NCBI GenBank assembly: GCA_001541255.1
Contig: LNQR01000081.1
Coordinates: forward strand, 1-64,000
DNA: 64,000 bases
From: Candidatus Magnetominusculus xianensis
GTDB lineage: Bacteria; Nitrospirota; Thermodesulfovibrionia; Thermodesulfovibrionales; Magnetobacteriaceae
Reading direction: 5' to 3'
Of the stretch, positions 1 to 7,679 are shown in pieces (the stretch's first letter is position 1; each line of letters opens with the position of its first letter). The position numbers and the translations under genes are program-made. The notes beneath the pieces are model-generated. The model was not told the origin of the DNA. It searched no databases and was given only the letters and a program-made list of their open reading frames with translations.

Positions 1-1
1 G

Positions 2-54
2 GGAATCCAGTCCTTACAGCGTTATATGAAAGACTGGATTCCTGCTTCCGCAGG
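2..54. repeat. Double-hairpin intergenic repeat
   Basis: Positions 2-12 and 32-42 form a perfect 11-bp inverted repeat (GGAATCCAGTC / GACTGGATTCC). It is followed at once by a second hairpin, CCTGC-TTCC-GCAGG, at 41-54. The wording 'ctggattcc...gcaggaatgac' resembles dispersed intergenic repeats common in many Gram-negative genomes. Its copy number cannot be judged from this window, where I saw no second copy. Confidence 0.6.
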
Positions 55-159
55 AATGACAAATTTACGCATATGATTGCATTTTAGTATGATACCATAT
101 CTCACTATTTGCTACATTAAAATGACAGAGAGATTACATGTGCGTTGGTGGAGGTGAGC

Positions 160-399
160 ATGTTGCTTAAAGACATGACGGTCGAACAACTGGAAGATAT
201 TATTGGGAAAAAGTTCGATGAAAGGCTTAATGACTTTTTCTTTGATGTTGGGGATTATGCCGTTGCCCTTGAACGGTCAAAGGCTGAGGGAAGGGAAAAC
301 CTTACATCTCAGGAAATTAAGAAAACGTCTTGGTTTATAAGGTTTTGTGGGACGAGGGGACTGAATCCCGATATCACGCCTATCCCTTGTTGTTCATAA
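160..399 (+). pseudogene. Probable remnant of a small antitoxin-like gene
   Basis: A short reading frame from ATG 160 (an in-frame TTG lies at 145). It encodes an N-terminus of the type LLKDMTVEQLEDIIG, which resembles small antitoxin-like proteins that begin with 'L.dMTveElk.lI' and carry a C-terminal 'i.aeEvak' motif (here LTSQEIKK). The last roughly 20 residues look like untranslated sequence read through, and the frame runs into the 3' end of the opposite M23 peptidase gene. No toxin partner lies beside it. I read it as a decayed fragment; the family assignment is tentative. Confidence 0.35.
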
Positions 400-1690
400 C
401 ATCAAGGACACGTTTATTTATCCACAGTTTATCCCACCAGTGAACCGGTGAGATATATACGCCGTGTAGCAGGACGCCATAGTGCAGATGGTCGCCCGCT
501 GCAAAGCCGGTCATTCCGCTTTTTCCAATTACGGTTGTCTTCTCTACGGCTGCGCCTTCTTTTACATCTATCGAGGAGAGGTGCCCATAGAGGGACATCA
601 GTCCAAGCCCGTGGTCGATTACAACGGCATTTCCATATATGCCAAGCTCACCGGCAAAGGCAACCACCCCTGAGTTCGCCGCGTATACAGGGCTGTTGGC
701 TAACGAGGCAAGATCAAAGCCCATATGACGGCTGCGGCTTACTTCTTTACCGCCGTACTGGTAGCTCCTCTGGTCTCCGAAGCCCGCAAACACCTTGCTG
801 TTTTTCATCTGAATGAATGGTCCGTTCCAGAGGATTTTATCGGCGCTCTTTTTTGTCACTTCAGTGACCTTGGCCTCCGTTTCTTTTCTCCTTTTTTCGT
901 TGATCTCTAAAAAGGCGTCTAAAAGCGGCATATCCCCTTCGGTTTTTTGGAGAAATGGCAATATATGTTTCCTTATGAAATCATCTTTTATCACTATGAC
1001 ATCTTTCTTGTAAACCTTTGGCTTATAAATCGTCTGCACAGGGGCAGAGACGGTATTGCCAGCGGCGTCCTCGGCAAATGCGGTTACTACAGGGGTTCCC
1101 TGGGTTTCAATGTCTATGGGGATTATTACAAAAAACCGGTTCTTGTCTGTATAAATGGAGTTAGTTGCCATAAACTCCCGTTCCAGAGCCTTTATATAAA
1201 CCTTGTCTGACCTTTTGGCGTCAATAAGAATGGCTAATCCTGAGCCTTGGTCGGTGATATATGAGCTGTCGATGACAGACATGGCAGGCGGTGCGCTGCG
1301 TATCGCTGTTGGGAAGGTCTTAACGGTTTTAGCAAACAGCCCGGCCCTTGCCTTTATTGTCACCTCCGCCTCACCATCGTTAAGGCCCTGAACCTTTGGC
1401 TCGACTGTGACGTTGAACTCGGCATTTGGCTTATCAGGGTGTTCACTAAGGAGCGTGACGGCATTACCGTCCTGAGTTACTACTACCTCGACGGATTTAA
1501 TCTTTCTATTACTCTGCGCCTTGAAAGAGATTACTTTCTTTATAGGCAGTTTTTCAAATCCCTCTATCCCGGCAAGCAGAGGGGGTTTTGCTGCAAATAT
1601 AGTATAGGCAAAAATACCGGCTACAAGCAGAAATCCTATTGCCAGCGCCAGAGATACCGTCTTACCAAGTTTAGTAGAGCCTAATTTCAT
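380..1690 (-). CDS. M23 family (LytM) metallopeptidase, membrane anchored
   Basis: A 436-residue protein with one N-terminal membrane segment (about residues 11-33), a long beta-rich middle region with Ig-like strands, and a C-terminal LytM/M23 domain. The domain has both zinc motifs: HMGFD at 322-326 (HxxxD) and HLH at 401-403 (HxH). Such enzymes cut peptidoglycan cross-links in the periplasm; with all metal ligands present this copy is probably active rather than a scaffold. ATG 1690 begins just before the anchor and fits the family's normal size. The gene is transcribed alone, converging on the remnant at its 3' end. Confidence 0.9.
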   Translation of the reverse strand: MKLGSTKLGKTVSLALAIGFLLVAGIFAYTIFAAKPPLLAGIEGFEKLPIKKVISFKAQSNRKIKSVEVVVTQDGNAVTLLSEHPDKPNAEFNVTVEPKVQGLNDGEAEVTIKARAGLFAKTVKTFPTAIRSAPPAMSVIDSSYITDQGSGLAILIDAKRSDKVYIKALEREFMATNSIYTDKNRFFVIIPIDIETQGTPVVTAFAEDAAGNTVSAPVQTIYKPKVYKKDVIVIKDDFIRKHILPFLQKTEGDMPLLDAFLEINEKRRKETEAKVTEVTKKSADKILWNGPFIQMKNSKVFAGFGDQRSYQYGGKEVSRSRHMGFDLASLANSPVYAANSGVVAFAGELGIYGNAVVIDHGLGLMSLYGHLSSIDVKEGAAVEKTTVIGKSGMTGFAAGDHLHYGVLLHGVYISPVHWWDKLWINKRVLDVMNNKG

Positions 1691-1745
1691 ATTTTTGAGC
1701 CTGATTTCATATATACCTCACGTTATTTTAGTTGGTATCATCATA

Positions 1746-2177
1746 TTAGCTAACTCTGTCTCTGTAATTCAAATAGCGTTCATCAAAAGGAAGGACACTT
1801 GAGCTTATGCAAAGCATTAACTTGTATAAGGGTTGTTTCTTTATAATTTTTCCAGCCTTCTTGTCAGTTAAGTGCTTAACATTACCATGACATTCATCAT
1901 CGTTGATTTTACCTTTCTCCTGACTAAAACACGCCTCTTCAGGTAAGTCGTCCATGCTAAAAGCCCAGAATATTATTGGGTCGCCCACAAAAGCTCGGTA
2001 GTACTTTCTAATGTGTTCACAAATATTGCCTGTAGTTTCCTTTATACAGCTAACGGATATGCAGGATATACCTGACCCGTCTGAAGAATTCTTGAATGCG
2101 TAACTACTGAGCCTTCTTCCATCAGGACTCGGTATAATCCACTCTTGTTTGATAAGGTGGATGTATGGGTACTCCAT
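1746..2177 (-). CDS. Hypothetical protein, third gene of unknown operon
   Basis: A 143-residue protein starting at ATG 2177, inside the 3' part of the preceding gene. The sequence has the pattern 'I..EW.....GRRLSS.AFK.S....ISV', followed near the C-terminus by a His-Gly segment (ECHGNVKH). I recall this pattern from small unannotated proteins found beside another conserved hypothetical gene, but I cannot name the family. The overlap with the upstream frame is 136 nt, which is abnormal. Either the upstream gene lost its stop through an indel near 2150-2180, or both frames are translated. Function unknown. Confidence 0.6.
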   Translation of the reverse strand: MEYPYIHLIKQEWIIPSPDGRRLSSYAFKNSSDGSGISCISVSCIKETTGNICEHIRKYYRAFVGDPIIFWAFSMDDLPEEACFSQEKGKINDDECHGNVKHLTDKKAGKIIKKQPLYKLMLCISSSVLPFDERYLNYRDRVS

Positions 2178-2596
2178 ATTTCCCTTCCAAAATGATTAAT
2201 TTTTGTTATCGCATCATCAAACGTAATGCTTTCTTCATAACATATCTCTTCGGTTTCATACTCTGGCAGAAAGGGCCTCGACAGCTCTACCTTCCTTTCG
2301 TGTTCGAACTCTATCCCCTTATTTTCAGTAATGCTAAACTGTAATCTATCATTATCGTGATATACTATTAATTGTATTTCACCATCAGCGCCTATCGTAG
2401 AAGCCGTGAAAAAAAAATATGTCTGTGCCGTATGAAGCAGCTCAATCGCCTGCTTTACGACCTTGTAAGAGGGGGGAACGCCTTGCCCGTAGCACCATCC
2501 TTTGGGATATTGTGAATAACGCAATATCTTTTCCTCGGCAAGATTCACATGCATTACGGGGGGTGGGGCAATATTTCCATAGATGAAACAACTCAT
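2042..2596 (-). CDS. Hypothetical protein, second gene of unknown operon (3' end doubtful)
   Basis: A 184-residue protein whose ATG (2596) overlaps the stop of the previous gene by one base (TAATG), so translation is probably coupled. The N-terminal part looks genuine: a helix near residues 45-60, then strands of the type 'DGEIQLIVYHDNDRLQFSI', then an acidic loop. The final roughly 45 residues, after GREIW, share DNA with the start of the next gene in another frame and look like read-through. The native end is probably near 2165-2180. No function recognised. Confidence 0.6.
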   Translation of the reverse strand: MSCFIYGNIAPPPVMHVNLAEEKILRYSQYPKGWCYGQGVPPSYKVVKQAIELLHTAQTYFFFTASTIGADGEIQLIVYHDNDRLQFSITENKGIEFEHERKVELSRPFLPEYETEEICYEESITFDDAITKINHFGREIWSTHTSTLSNKSGLYRVLMEEGSVVTHSRILQTGQVYPAYPLAV

Positions 2597-2889
2597 TATT
2601 TCAAACCTAATGCCGTCATAGAATCATCAAGCGTCATTATTTTACTGCCGGTTTTCTCTTCAACCTCAGCAATAATAGAACCAAGATGTGCCGCGACAGT
2701 TTTAGCAACAGGAAGAGACATATTTATGACAGCAACAGAGCTGCCATCCCTTTGCATTAATATTGAAATATCACCTGGATTCAAAAAAAACACCGCATTG
2801 TTAAAATATATCTTTGGTATAGCTTCAGATTCTAATGCTTTTTTTAATGTATCAAAAGCAATTTTTTTTCTATCGTCAGCATCACTCAT
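2596..2889 (-). CDS. Small conserved protein resembling DUF3467
   Basis: A 97-residue soluble protein with a good ribosome-binding site (GGGAGGAAAAG directly before ATG 2889). The order 'IYFNNAVFFLNPGDISILMQ' then 'VAVINMSLPVAKTVAAHL' then 'EEKTGSKI' matches the layout of DUF3467-type proteins (Asn-containing first strand, 'mSp..aK.la..L', final 'yE...G.I'). It begins a three-gene operon only 43 nt after the ntrX stop, so it may also be read from the ntrYX transcript. Biochemical role unknown; family call moderate. Confidence 0.65.
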   Translation of the reverse strand: MSDADDRKKIAFDTLKKALESEAIPKIYFNNAVFFLNPGDISILMQRDGSSVAVINMSLPVAKTVAAHLGSIIAEVEEKTGSKIMTLDDSMTALGLK

Positions 2890-2932
2890 CTTTTCCTCCC
2901 GTTCACCTCTACACTAATAGTATCATAATATC

Positions 2933-4276
2933 TCACGGGATTTCAATACCGAAGCCCTTTATCTTTCTGTGCAGATTGCTTCTTTCTATTTGAAGGGTCT
3001 CGGCGGTCTTGGAGACATTCCATTTGTGCTTTTCCAGCTGCTTGAGTATATAGTCGCGCTCAAAGCTGTCGCGTGCATCCTTTAGTGTCTCAAAAGCAAA
3101 GTAGTCCACTGTCGAACTGTTAAAGGCTGCCACATCTGCGGCCTTAATCACCCTTGACTGAGTCATAATAAAGAGCCGTTCGAGTGTGTTTTTCAACTCG
3201 CGCACATTTCCCGGCCAGTCGTGTCCCTGCAATATCCTCATCGCATCCGGCTCTATGTGCCGCGGGGATTTGCCGTACTCGGTTGCAAATGTATTCATAA
3301 AGTGCTCAATAAGAATCGGCAGGTCGTCTCTTCTTTCGCGCAGCGGTGGGACGATTATTGGGATAACATTTAGGCGGAAGTACAGGTCCTCTCTGAACTT
3401 GCCTTCTTTTACTTCCTTGTGCAGGTCCTTGTTTGTTGCCGCAATTATTCTTACGTCAACCTTTATGTTCTTGCTGCCGCCTACTCTCTGAAACTCCTGT
3501 GTCTCGATGACTCTGAGGACTTTTGCCTGCGTAGTCATGGACATATCTCCAATTTCATCAAGAAACAGTGTGCCCTCGTCGGCAAGCTCAAACTTACCTT
3601 TTTTCTTTTCAAATGCACCCGTAAATGACCCTTTTTCATGCCCAAAGAGTTCGCTTTCGATTAGTTCCTGCGGGATAGCCACACAGTTGACCTCGATAAA
3701 TGGTTTGTTCAATCTGTCGCTTTGCAGGTGGAGATTTCTTGCAACAAGCTCCTTTCCGGCACCGCTTTCTCCCATTATCAGTACGCGGGCGTTGCTTTTG
3801 CCGGCAATCTCGATTTGTTTCCTCAGATTTACTACCGCAGGGGACTCTCCGATAATTACGAATTTCTGCATGGTATCTTTTTTGAGCATCTCGTTTTGCA
3901 TTATCAGCTCTTTATGCTCGATTGCCCTTTTAGCGCTTAGGATGACCCTTTCAAGTGAAAGCGGCTTCTCAAGGAAATCATATGCGCCCATCTTCGTGGC
4001 CTTAACTGCCTGTTCGATTTTACCATGCCCTGAGATAATTATTACCGGTATTGCCGTATAGAGACGCCGGATTTCCTCAAGTGCATCTATGCCGTCCATG
4101 CCGGGCAGCCATATGTCAAGAAATATTACGTCAGGGGCATTTTTACTTAAAAACTCCAGTCCCTCTTCGGCAGACGATGCCACAGAGACACTAAAACCCT
4201 CGTCCTCAAAGATGAGACTCAGCGTCTCTCTGATGCCATCCTCGTCGTCTATTACTAGTACAGAGGTTTCGTTCAT
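2933..4276 (-). CDS. ntrX: Sigma-54-dependent response regulator, NtrX type
   Basis: A 447-residue regulator. Receiver domain 1-120: acidic pocket D10/D11, phospho-acceptor D54, lysine K104. AAA+ domain about 138-375: Walker A GESGAGKE 169-176, Walker B TLFLDEIGD 236-244, and the sigma-54 contact loop as GSFTGA 216-221, a conservative variant of GAFTGA. A Fis-type helix-turn-helix lies at the C-terminus. It activates sigma-54 promoters after phosphorylation by its partner. Its ATG overlaps the ntrY stop by 4 nt (ATGA). In related bacteria NtrYX acts in nitrogen, redox or envelope control; the regulon here is unknown. Confidence 0.92.
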   Translation of the reverse strand: MNETSVLVIDDEDGIRETLSLIFEDEGFSVSVASSAEEGLEFLSKNAPDVIFLDIWLPGMDGIDALEEIRRLYTAIPVIIISGHGKIEQAVKATKMGAYDFLEKPLSLERVILSAKRAIEHKELIMQNEMLKKDTMQKFVIIGESPAVVNLRKQIEIAGKSNARVLIMGESGAGKELVARNLHLQSDRLNKPFIEVNCVAIPQELIESELFGHEKGSFTGAFEKKKGKFELADEGTLFLDEIGDMSMTTQAKVLRVIETQEFQRVGGSKNIKVDVRIIAATNKDLHKEVKEGKFREDLYFRLNVIPIIVPPLRERRDDLPILIEHFMNTFATEYGKSPRHIEPDAMRILQGHDWPGNVRELKNTLERLFIMTQSRVIKAADVAAFNSSTVDYFAFETLKDARDSFERDYILKQLEKHKWNVSKTAETLQIERSNLHRKIKGFGIEIP

Positions 4277-6381
4277 CGCCCGCCCCCGCTTATGCCTTGA
4301 GCTAACTCCTGCTTTCTGGCCTGATTTCGTAGTGATTTCTTTGTAACTGGGATTGTAATTCTAAAGGTCGAGCCCCTTAGTGCATTATTGCTTACGGTTA
4401 TTGTGCCCTTGTGTTCTGTGACTATCCTGTGGGCTATGGCAAGCCCAAGCCCTGTTCCGTTTTTTCGCCTTGAAAAATATGGTTGAAACAATTTCTCCCT
4501 GTCCTTTTCGTCTATACCGACGCCGTTGTCTGATATGTCGATTATGATATTAGAGGCCGTTTCGTCCTCTGCCACTGTTACACCTATTTTACCATTTTCC
4601 TCTATTGCCTGTATCGCGTTATCGAGAATATTTATCAGCATACGCTTAAAATGTTCTCCGTCAATATTTATAGTCGTAATCTTTGTCTTATATTCAAAGA
4701 CAATGTCTATGTGCTCATACTCACTGTAGAGGTCGAGGACTTCGTTTACAAGGCCTTGAAGGTCAGTCAAAGAGGGTTCGATGTCCGGCATCGTGCCAAG
4801 TTTAGAAAACTCATTTACAAGCCGTTGAAGCCCATCTACTTCTCGTATTATCGTAGCGGTAGATTTTTCGATAACTTCAGAAAACCGTACGTCCGCGCGC
4901 CTCCATCGTTTCAGCAGCCTCTCGGCAGAGAGTTTAATCGGCGTTAAGGGGTTTTTTATCTCATGAGTCAGGCGTTTGGCCACATCCTGCCACGCAAGGG
5001 CCTTTTCGGCCAGGATTAACTCCGTTAAATCATCAAACACTACAAGCACTCCAACCGGATTTTTTGCGTTGTCTTTGAGCTGGATGATGAATACCCTCAA
5101 TACCATGTTCCTGCCATTTATAGATACCTTTAACTGCTCTTTTTTGCTGTAAAAATTGTACAGGTTTATTCCCCTTACGAACATCTCAAACTCGGCGGAG
5201 ACGACATTTTTAATAACCTCTGTATATGGTTTATTTAGGACATCCTCAGCCTCGACTCCGAGAACTGCACAGGCGGCGTCGTTTATTGTTATCACCTTGT
5301 TTTCGGCGTCGAGATATATGACGCCCGAGTTTATATTGTAGATAATGTTTTCCATGAACAGCCTTCGCCTGTCAGATTCGATATAGGCGCTCTGCAAAGA
5401 GAGTTCGGTCTGCTTTACTTTTGTTATCATCACGTTAAAGGACTTAATCAGCATACCGATTTCGTCATCTGCGTTTGGCTTTACGTAGATGTTGAAGTTG
5501 CCGCCTGAGACATCTGCCGTTGCCTTAAGGAGATTTTGAATAGGCTCGGTGATTCCTCTGGAGATTCTCAGCGCTATCCAGAGGGCCAAAAATACTACCA
5601 ACAGTGTAAAGAATCCCAATATCAGGAGGTAGTTGCCCTTTAATGGGGCCTTAAACTCATGAAGCGTGACGTAGCTCTGATGGGCCTTTTGGATTTCCCC
5701 GACTTTCCTCGTTATCTCAATAGGCGCTACAGTGGAAACCAGCAGGACTTCGTCTATGCGACCGTTTTTATTTAGTGGAATCACCGCCGTTACTATGTCG
5801 GCCTCGTTGTAGACAAATACCTCTATGCCGGGTTTTCCCTTAAAGGCGTCTTTTATGGTCTCAGATACATCTTCTTTTGTCCTGTCAAATTTTGCGGTCT
5901 TGTAGCGCGGCGCAGGCGTAGCCCCCTTGCTTATGGCGATGGCATCTTCGAATGTATTTTTACGTATCATGTCGTATGTATACGTGGCCAGGTCTTTTGC
6001 GTCGTCTATGGGTTTGCTTACCGTAGGGGTAAACCATTTGTCGATGTAATTGGTAACGAGACCACTTGAGATAATAAACAGCATAGCAGACGGCAGCAGG
6101 GTGATGCCAACAAAAATAGTTACCAGCTTTGTCTTGAACTTGTAACCGGTTATCCTGTTTTTTTTCTCGAAATACAGCCTTAAGAGATTCCTGCTTACGA
6201 AAAAGGCAAGGGTGAGCAGGGCTAAGAGCGTGATGTTAAAAAGCGCTGCAAAGATCAATCTGTGAGTGATGTCTCCCTGCGGATTGATAAATGTCTCGTG
6301 TACTGTAAAGCCTGCGGCCACAACAGCAATCACAACCAATCCCGGCAGGAGTACTCTTTTGGCTATACTTTCCCGTGTCAT
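4273..6381 (-). CDS. ntrY: Sensor histidine kinase, NtrY type
   Basis: A 702-residue membrane kinase. Three N-terminal membrane helices (about 10-28, 40-63, 85-108), an extracytoplasmic region, a further helix near 250-272, HAMP (about 272-325), PAS (about 345-455), HisKA with phospho-accepting H473 in LTHEIKNPLTP, and a HATPase with N box (NILDNAIQ), G1 (DISDNGVGI) and G2 (GTGLGLA) motifs. This is the classical NtrY layout. It overlaps ntrX downstream (ATGA) and the DUF4390 gene upstream by 4 nt, so the three genes form one translationally coupled unit. Confidence 0.92.
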   Translation of the reverse strand: MTRESIAKRVLLPGLVVIAVVAAGFTVHETFINPQGDITHRLIFAALFNITLLALLTLAFFVSRNLLRLYFEKKNRITGYKFKTKLVTIFVGITLLPSAMLFIISSGLVTNYIDKWFTPTVSKPIDDAKDLATYTYDMIRKNTFEDAIAISKGATPAPRYKTAKFDRTKEDVSETIKDAFKGKPGIEVFVYNEADIVTAVIPLNKNGRIDEVLLVSTVAPIEITRKVGEIQKAHQSYVTLHEFKAPLKGNYLLILGFFTLLVVFLALWIALRISRGITEPIQNLLKATADVSGGNFNIYVKPNADDEIGMLIKSFNVMITKVKQTELSLQSAYIESDRRRLFMENIIYNINSGVIYLDAENKVITINDAACAVLGVEAEDVLNKPYTEVIKNVVSAEFEMFVRGINLYNFYSKKEQLKVSINGRNMVLRVFIIQLKDNAKNPVGVLVVFDDLTELILAEKALAWQDVAKRLTHEIKNPLTPIKLSAERLLKRWRRADVRFSEVIEKSTATIIREVDGLQRLVNEFSKLGTMPDIEPSLTDLQGLVNEVLDLYSEYEHIDIVFEYKTKITTINIDGEHFKRMLINILDNAIQAIEENGKIGVTVAEDETASNIIIDISDNGVGIDEKDREKLFQPYFSRRKNGTGLGLAIAHRIVTEHKGTITVSNNALRGSTFRITIPVTKKSLRNQARKQELAQGISGGGR

Positions 6382-6941
6382 TTACTGCCTTTTATAATAA
6401 CATCGGTATCTTTTTTTATTTTAAAGTCCTTGTCATCGACAAAGAAAAATACATACCCGAGGACTTGCGGCGGTTTTTTCTTTATTGACTCTACTGTAAC
6501 CCTTATAAAGTACGGGGCGTCATCCTCAAGACCGCTCATGTCGATTTTAACGTCATTCACCATGAGCGCCCATTTAAGCATAGACTTAAAGGACATAAAT
6601 CTTTTCTCCAGCACAGCGGTCTCATCTGAGGATATGACCTTGTATTCACCCTTGACGGAGTTGGCCTGTATGGTCCTTGATATTCTCTTGCCCCTGACAA
6701 ACTCGTCAGGCCATAAACTCCACCGCCTGAAGATGTCTATATAGAAGACGAATTCTTTTTGCAGCCCTTCACGAATAAGAGAGATTTGGCTTTCGTCTAT
6801 GGAAAGTGTTACACTTACTGTCATGTTACTGCCTGAGACAGCGTGTTCGACCCCGGCGATTTCTTGCGCGCTGTTGAGCGCCGGTAAAAACAGCATAATA
6901 ATTAACAGAATTAGTGCTTGTAGTTTATTCATTTTTAACAT
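6378..6941 (-). CDS. DUF4390 secreted protein, first gene of the ntrYX operon
   Basis: A 187-residue protein with an N-terminal signal peptide (hydrophobic residues about 8-24, cleavage likely after NSA). The body has the DUF4390 pattern: 'V.V.L..d..qi..i..GL...F.F.I.I.R....W.DE' early and 'YFIRVTVESIKK' followed by a Phe-rich strand late. DUF4390 genes often precede ntrY-like kinases, and a role in the periplasmic input to the kinase is plausible but unproven. Its stop overlaps the ntrY start. The gene diverges from the PAP2 gene across 92 nt. Confidence 0.85.
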   Translation of the reverse strand: MLKMNKLQALILLIIMLFLPALNSAQEIAGVEHAVSGSNMTVSVTLSIDESQISLIREGLQKEFVFYIDIFRRWSLWPDEFVRGKRISRTIQANSVKGEYKVISSDETAVLEKRFMSFKSMLKWALMVNDVKIDMSGLEDDAPYFIRVTVESIKKKPPQVLGYVFFFVDDKDFKIKKDTDVIIKGSK

Positions 6942-6976
6942 AGGATTCCCAGAAGTGGCTATTATACCATATGCCG

Positions 6977-6998
6977 GTAATTAAATCTCTATAATTAC
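6977..6998. promoter_or_regulatory. Inverted repeat in the DUF4390-ntrYX / PAP2 divergent promoter region
   Basis: GTAATTA (6977-6983) and TAATTAC (6992-6998) are a perfect 7-bp inverted repeat separated by 8 bp. They sit in the 92-bp gap between the two divergent genes, a fitting place for an operator. It is short and AT-rich, so chance is possible. Confidence 0.3.
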
Positions 6999-7033
6999 AG
7001 GCGCCGCAGTGGCTTGCAAAGAGGCATGATAAC

Positions 7034-7672
7034 ATGAGCGCGCTAAACCGGAGAAAACTAGTACCGCTATTGCTATTAATGGCGGTACTGGCTGTCTTTA
7101 CTCTCTATGCGGACAAGTGGACGATTGATTCGATAAGATTGTTTTTTTCTGAACACACCACTCTAAACGCATTCCTCAAACAAATCAGCCCGATAAGTAC
7201 TTTTTTGTTTCATGGCACTCCTCAAATCACTGCGGCTTTCATCCTGTTTATAGTAGGGAATTACTTATACAGGCCGTTATACATTCCCGGTAAGACATTT
7301 CTTTTTGCCCTGTGCGCCTCCGGTCTGTCTGTGCAAATAATAAAGCATCTTGTGGGCAGGGCAAGGCCGCGAGTCACCGATGCCTTTATTGCTATTGGGC
7401 CGTCGCTGCACTCGGACTACGATTCCTTTCCCTCAGGGCACACAGCTCTTGCCTTTTCGATTGCCTGCGTGTTGTCATCATATTTTAAGCGTTATAGATT
7501 GGTGTTTTATTTATTTGCCACAGTGGCTGGGTTTGACAGGATAAGGACCGGGTCACACTTTCCTTCCGACGTAATAGCTGGGGCGTTTGTTGGCATTGCC
7601 GTTACAAAATGGATAATGTCGCGGCTAATGCCGGAGGGCGACATCTGCCAACCACAGACCCCAAGCAAATGA
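7034..7672 (+). CDS. PAP2 family membrane phosphatase
   Basis: A 212-residue integral membrane protein with the three acid phosphatase signatures: KHLVGRARP at 104-112, PSGH at 133-136, and R169-x5-H175-x3-D179. H136 and H175 are the expected catalytic histidines. Bacterial PAP2 proteins dephosphorylate phosphatidic acid, phosphatidylglycerol phosphate or undecaprenyl pyrophosphate, and sequence alone does not choose among them. The start ATG 7034 has GAGG nine bases upstream. The gene converges on the SPOR-domain gene with only 7 nt between stops. Confidence 0.88.
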   Translation: MSALNRRKLVPLLLLMAVLAVFTLYADKWTIDSIRLFFSEHTTLNAFLKQISPISTFLFHGTPQITAAFILFIVGNYLYRPLYIPGKTFLFALCASGLSVQIIKHLVGRARPRVTDAFIAIGPSLHSDYDSFPSGHTALAFSIACVLSSYFKRYRLVFYLFATVAGFDRIRTGSHFPSDVIAGAFVGIAVTKWIMSRLMPEGDICQPQTPSK

Positions 7673-7679
7673 TATACAA

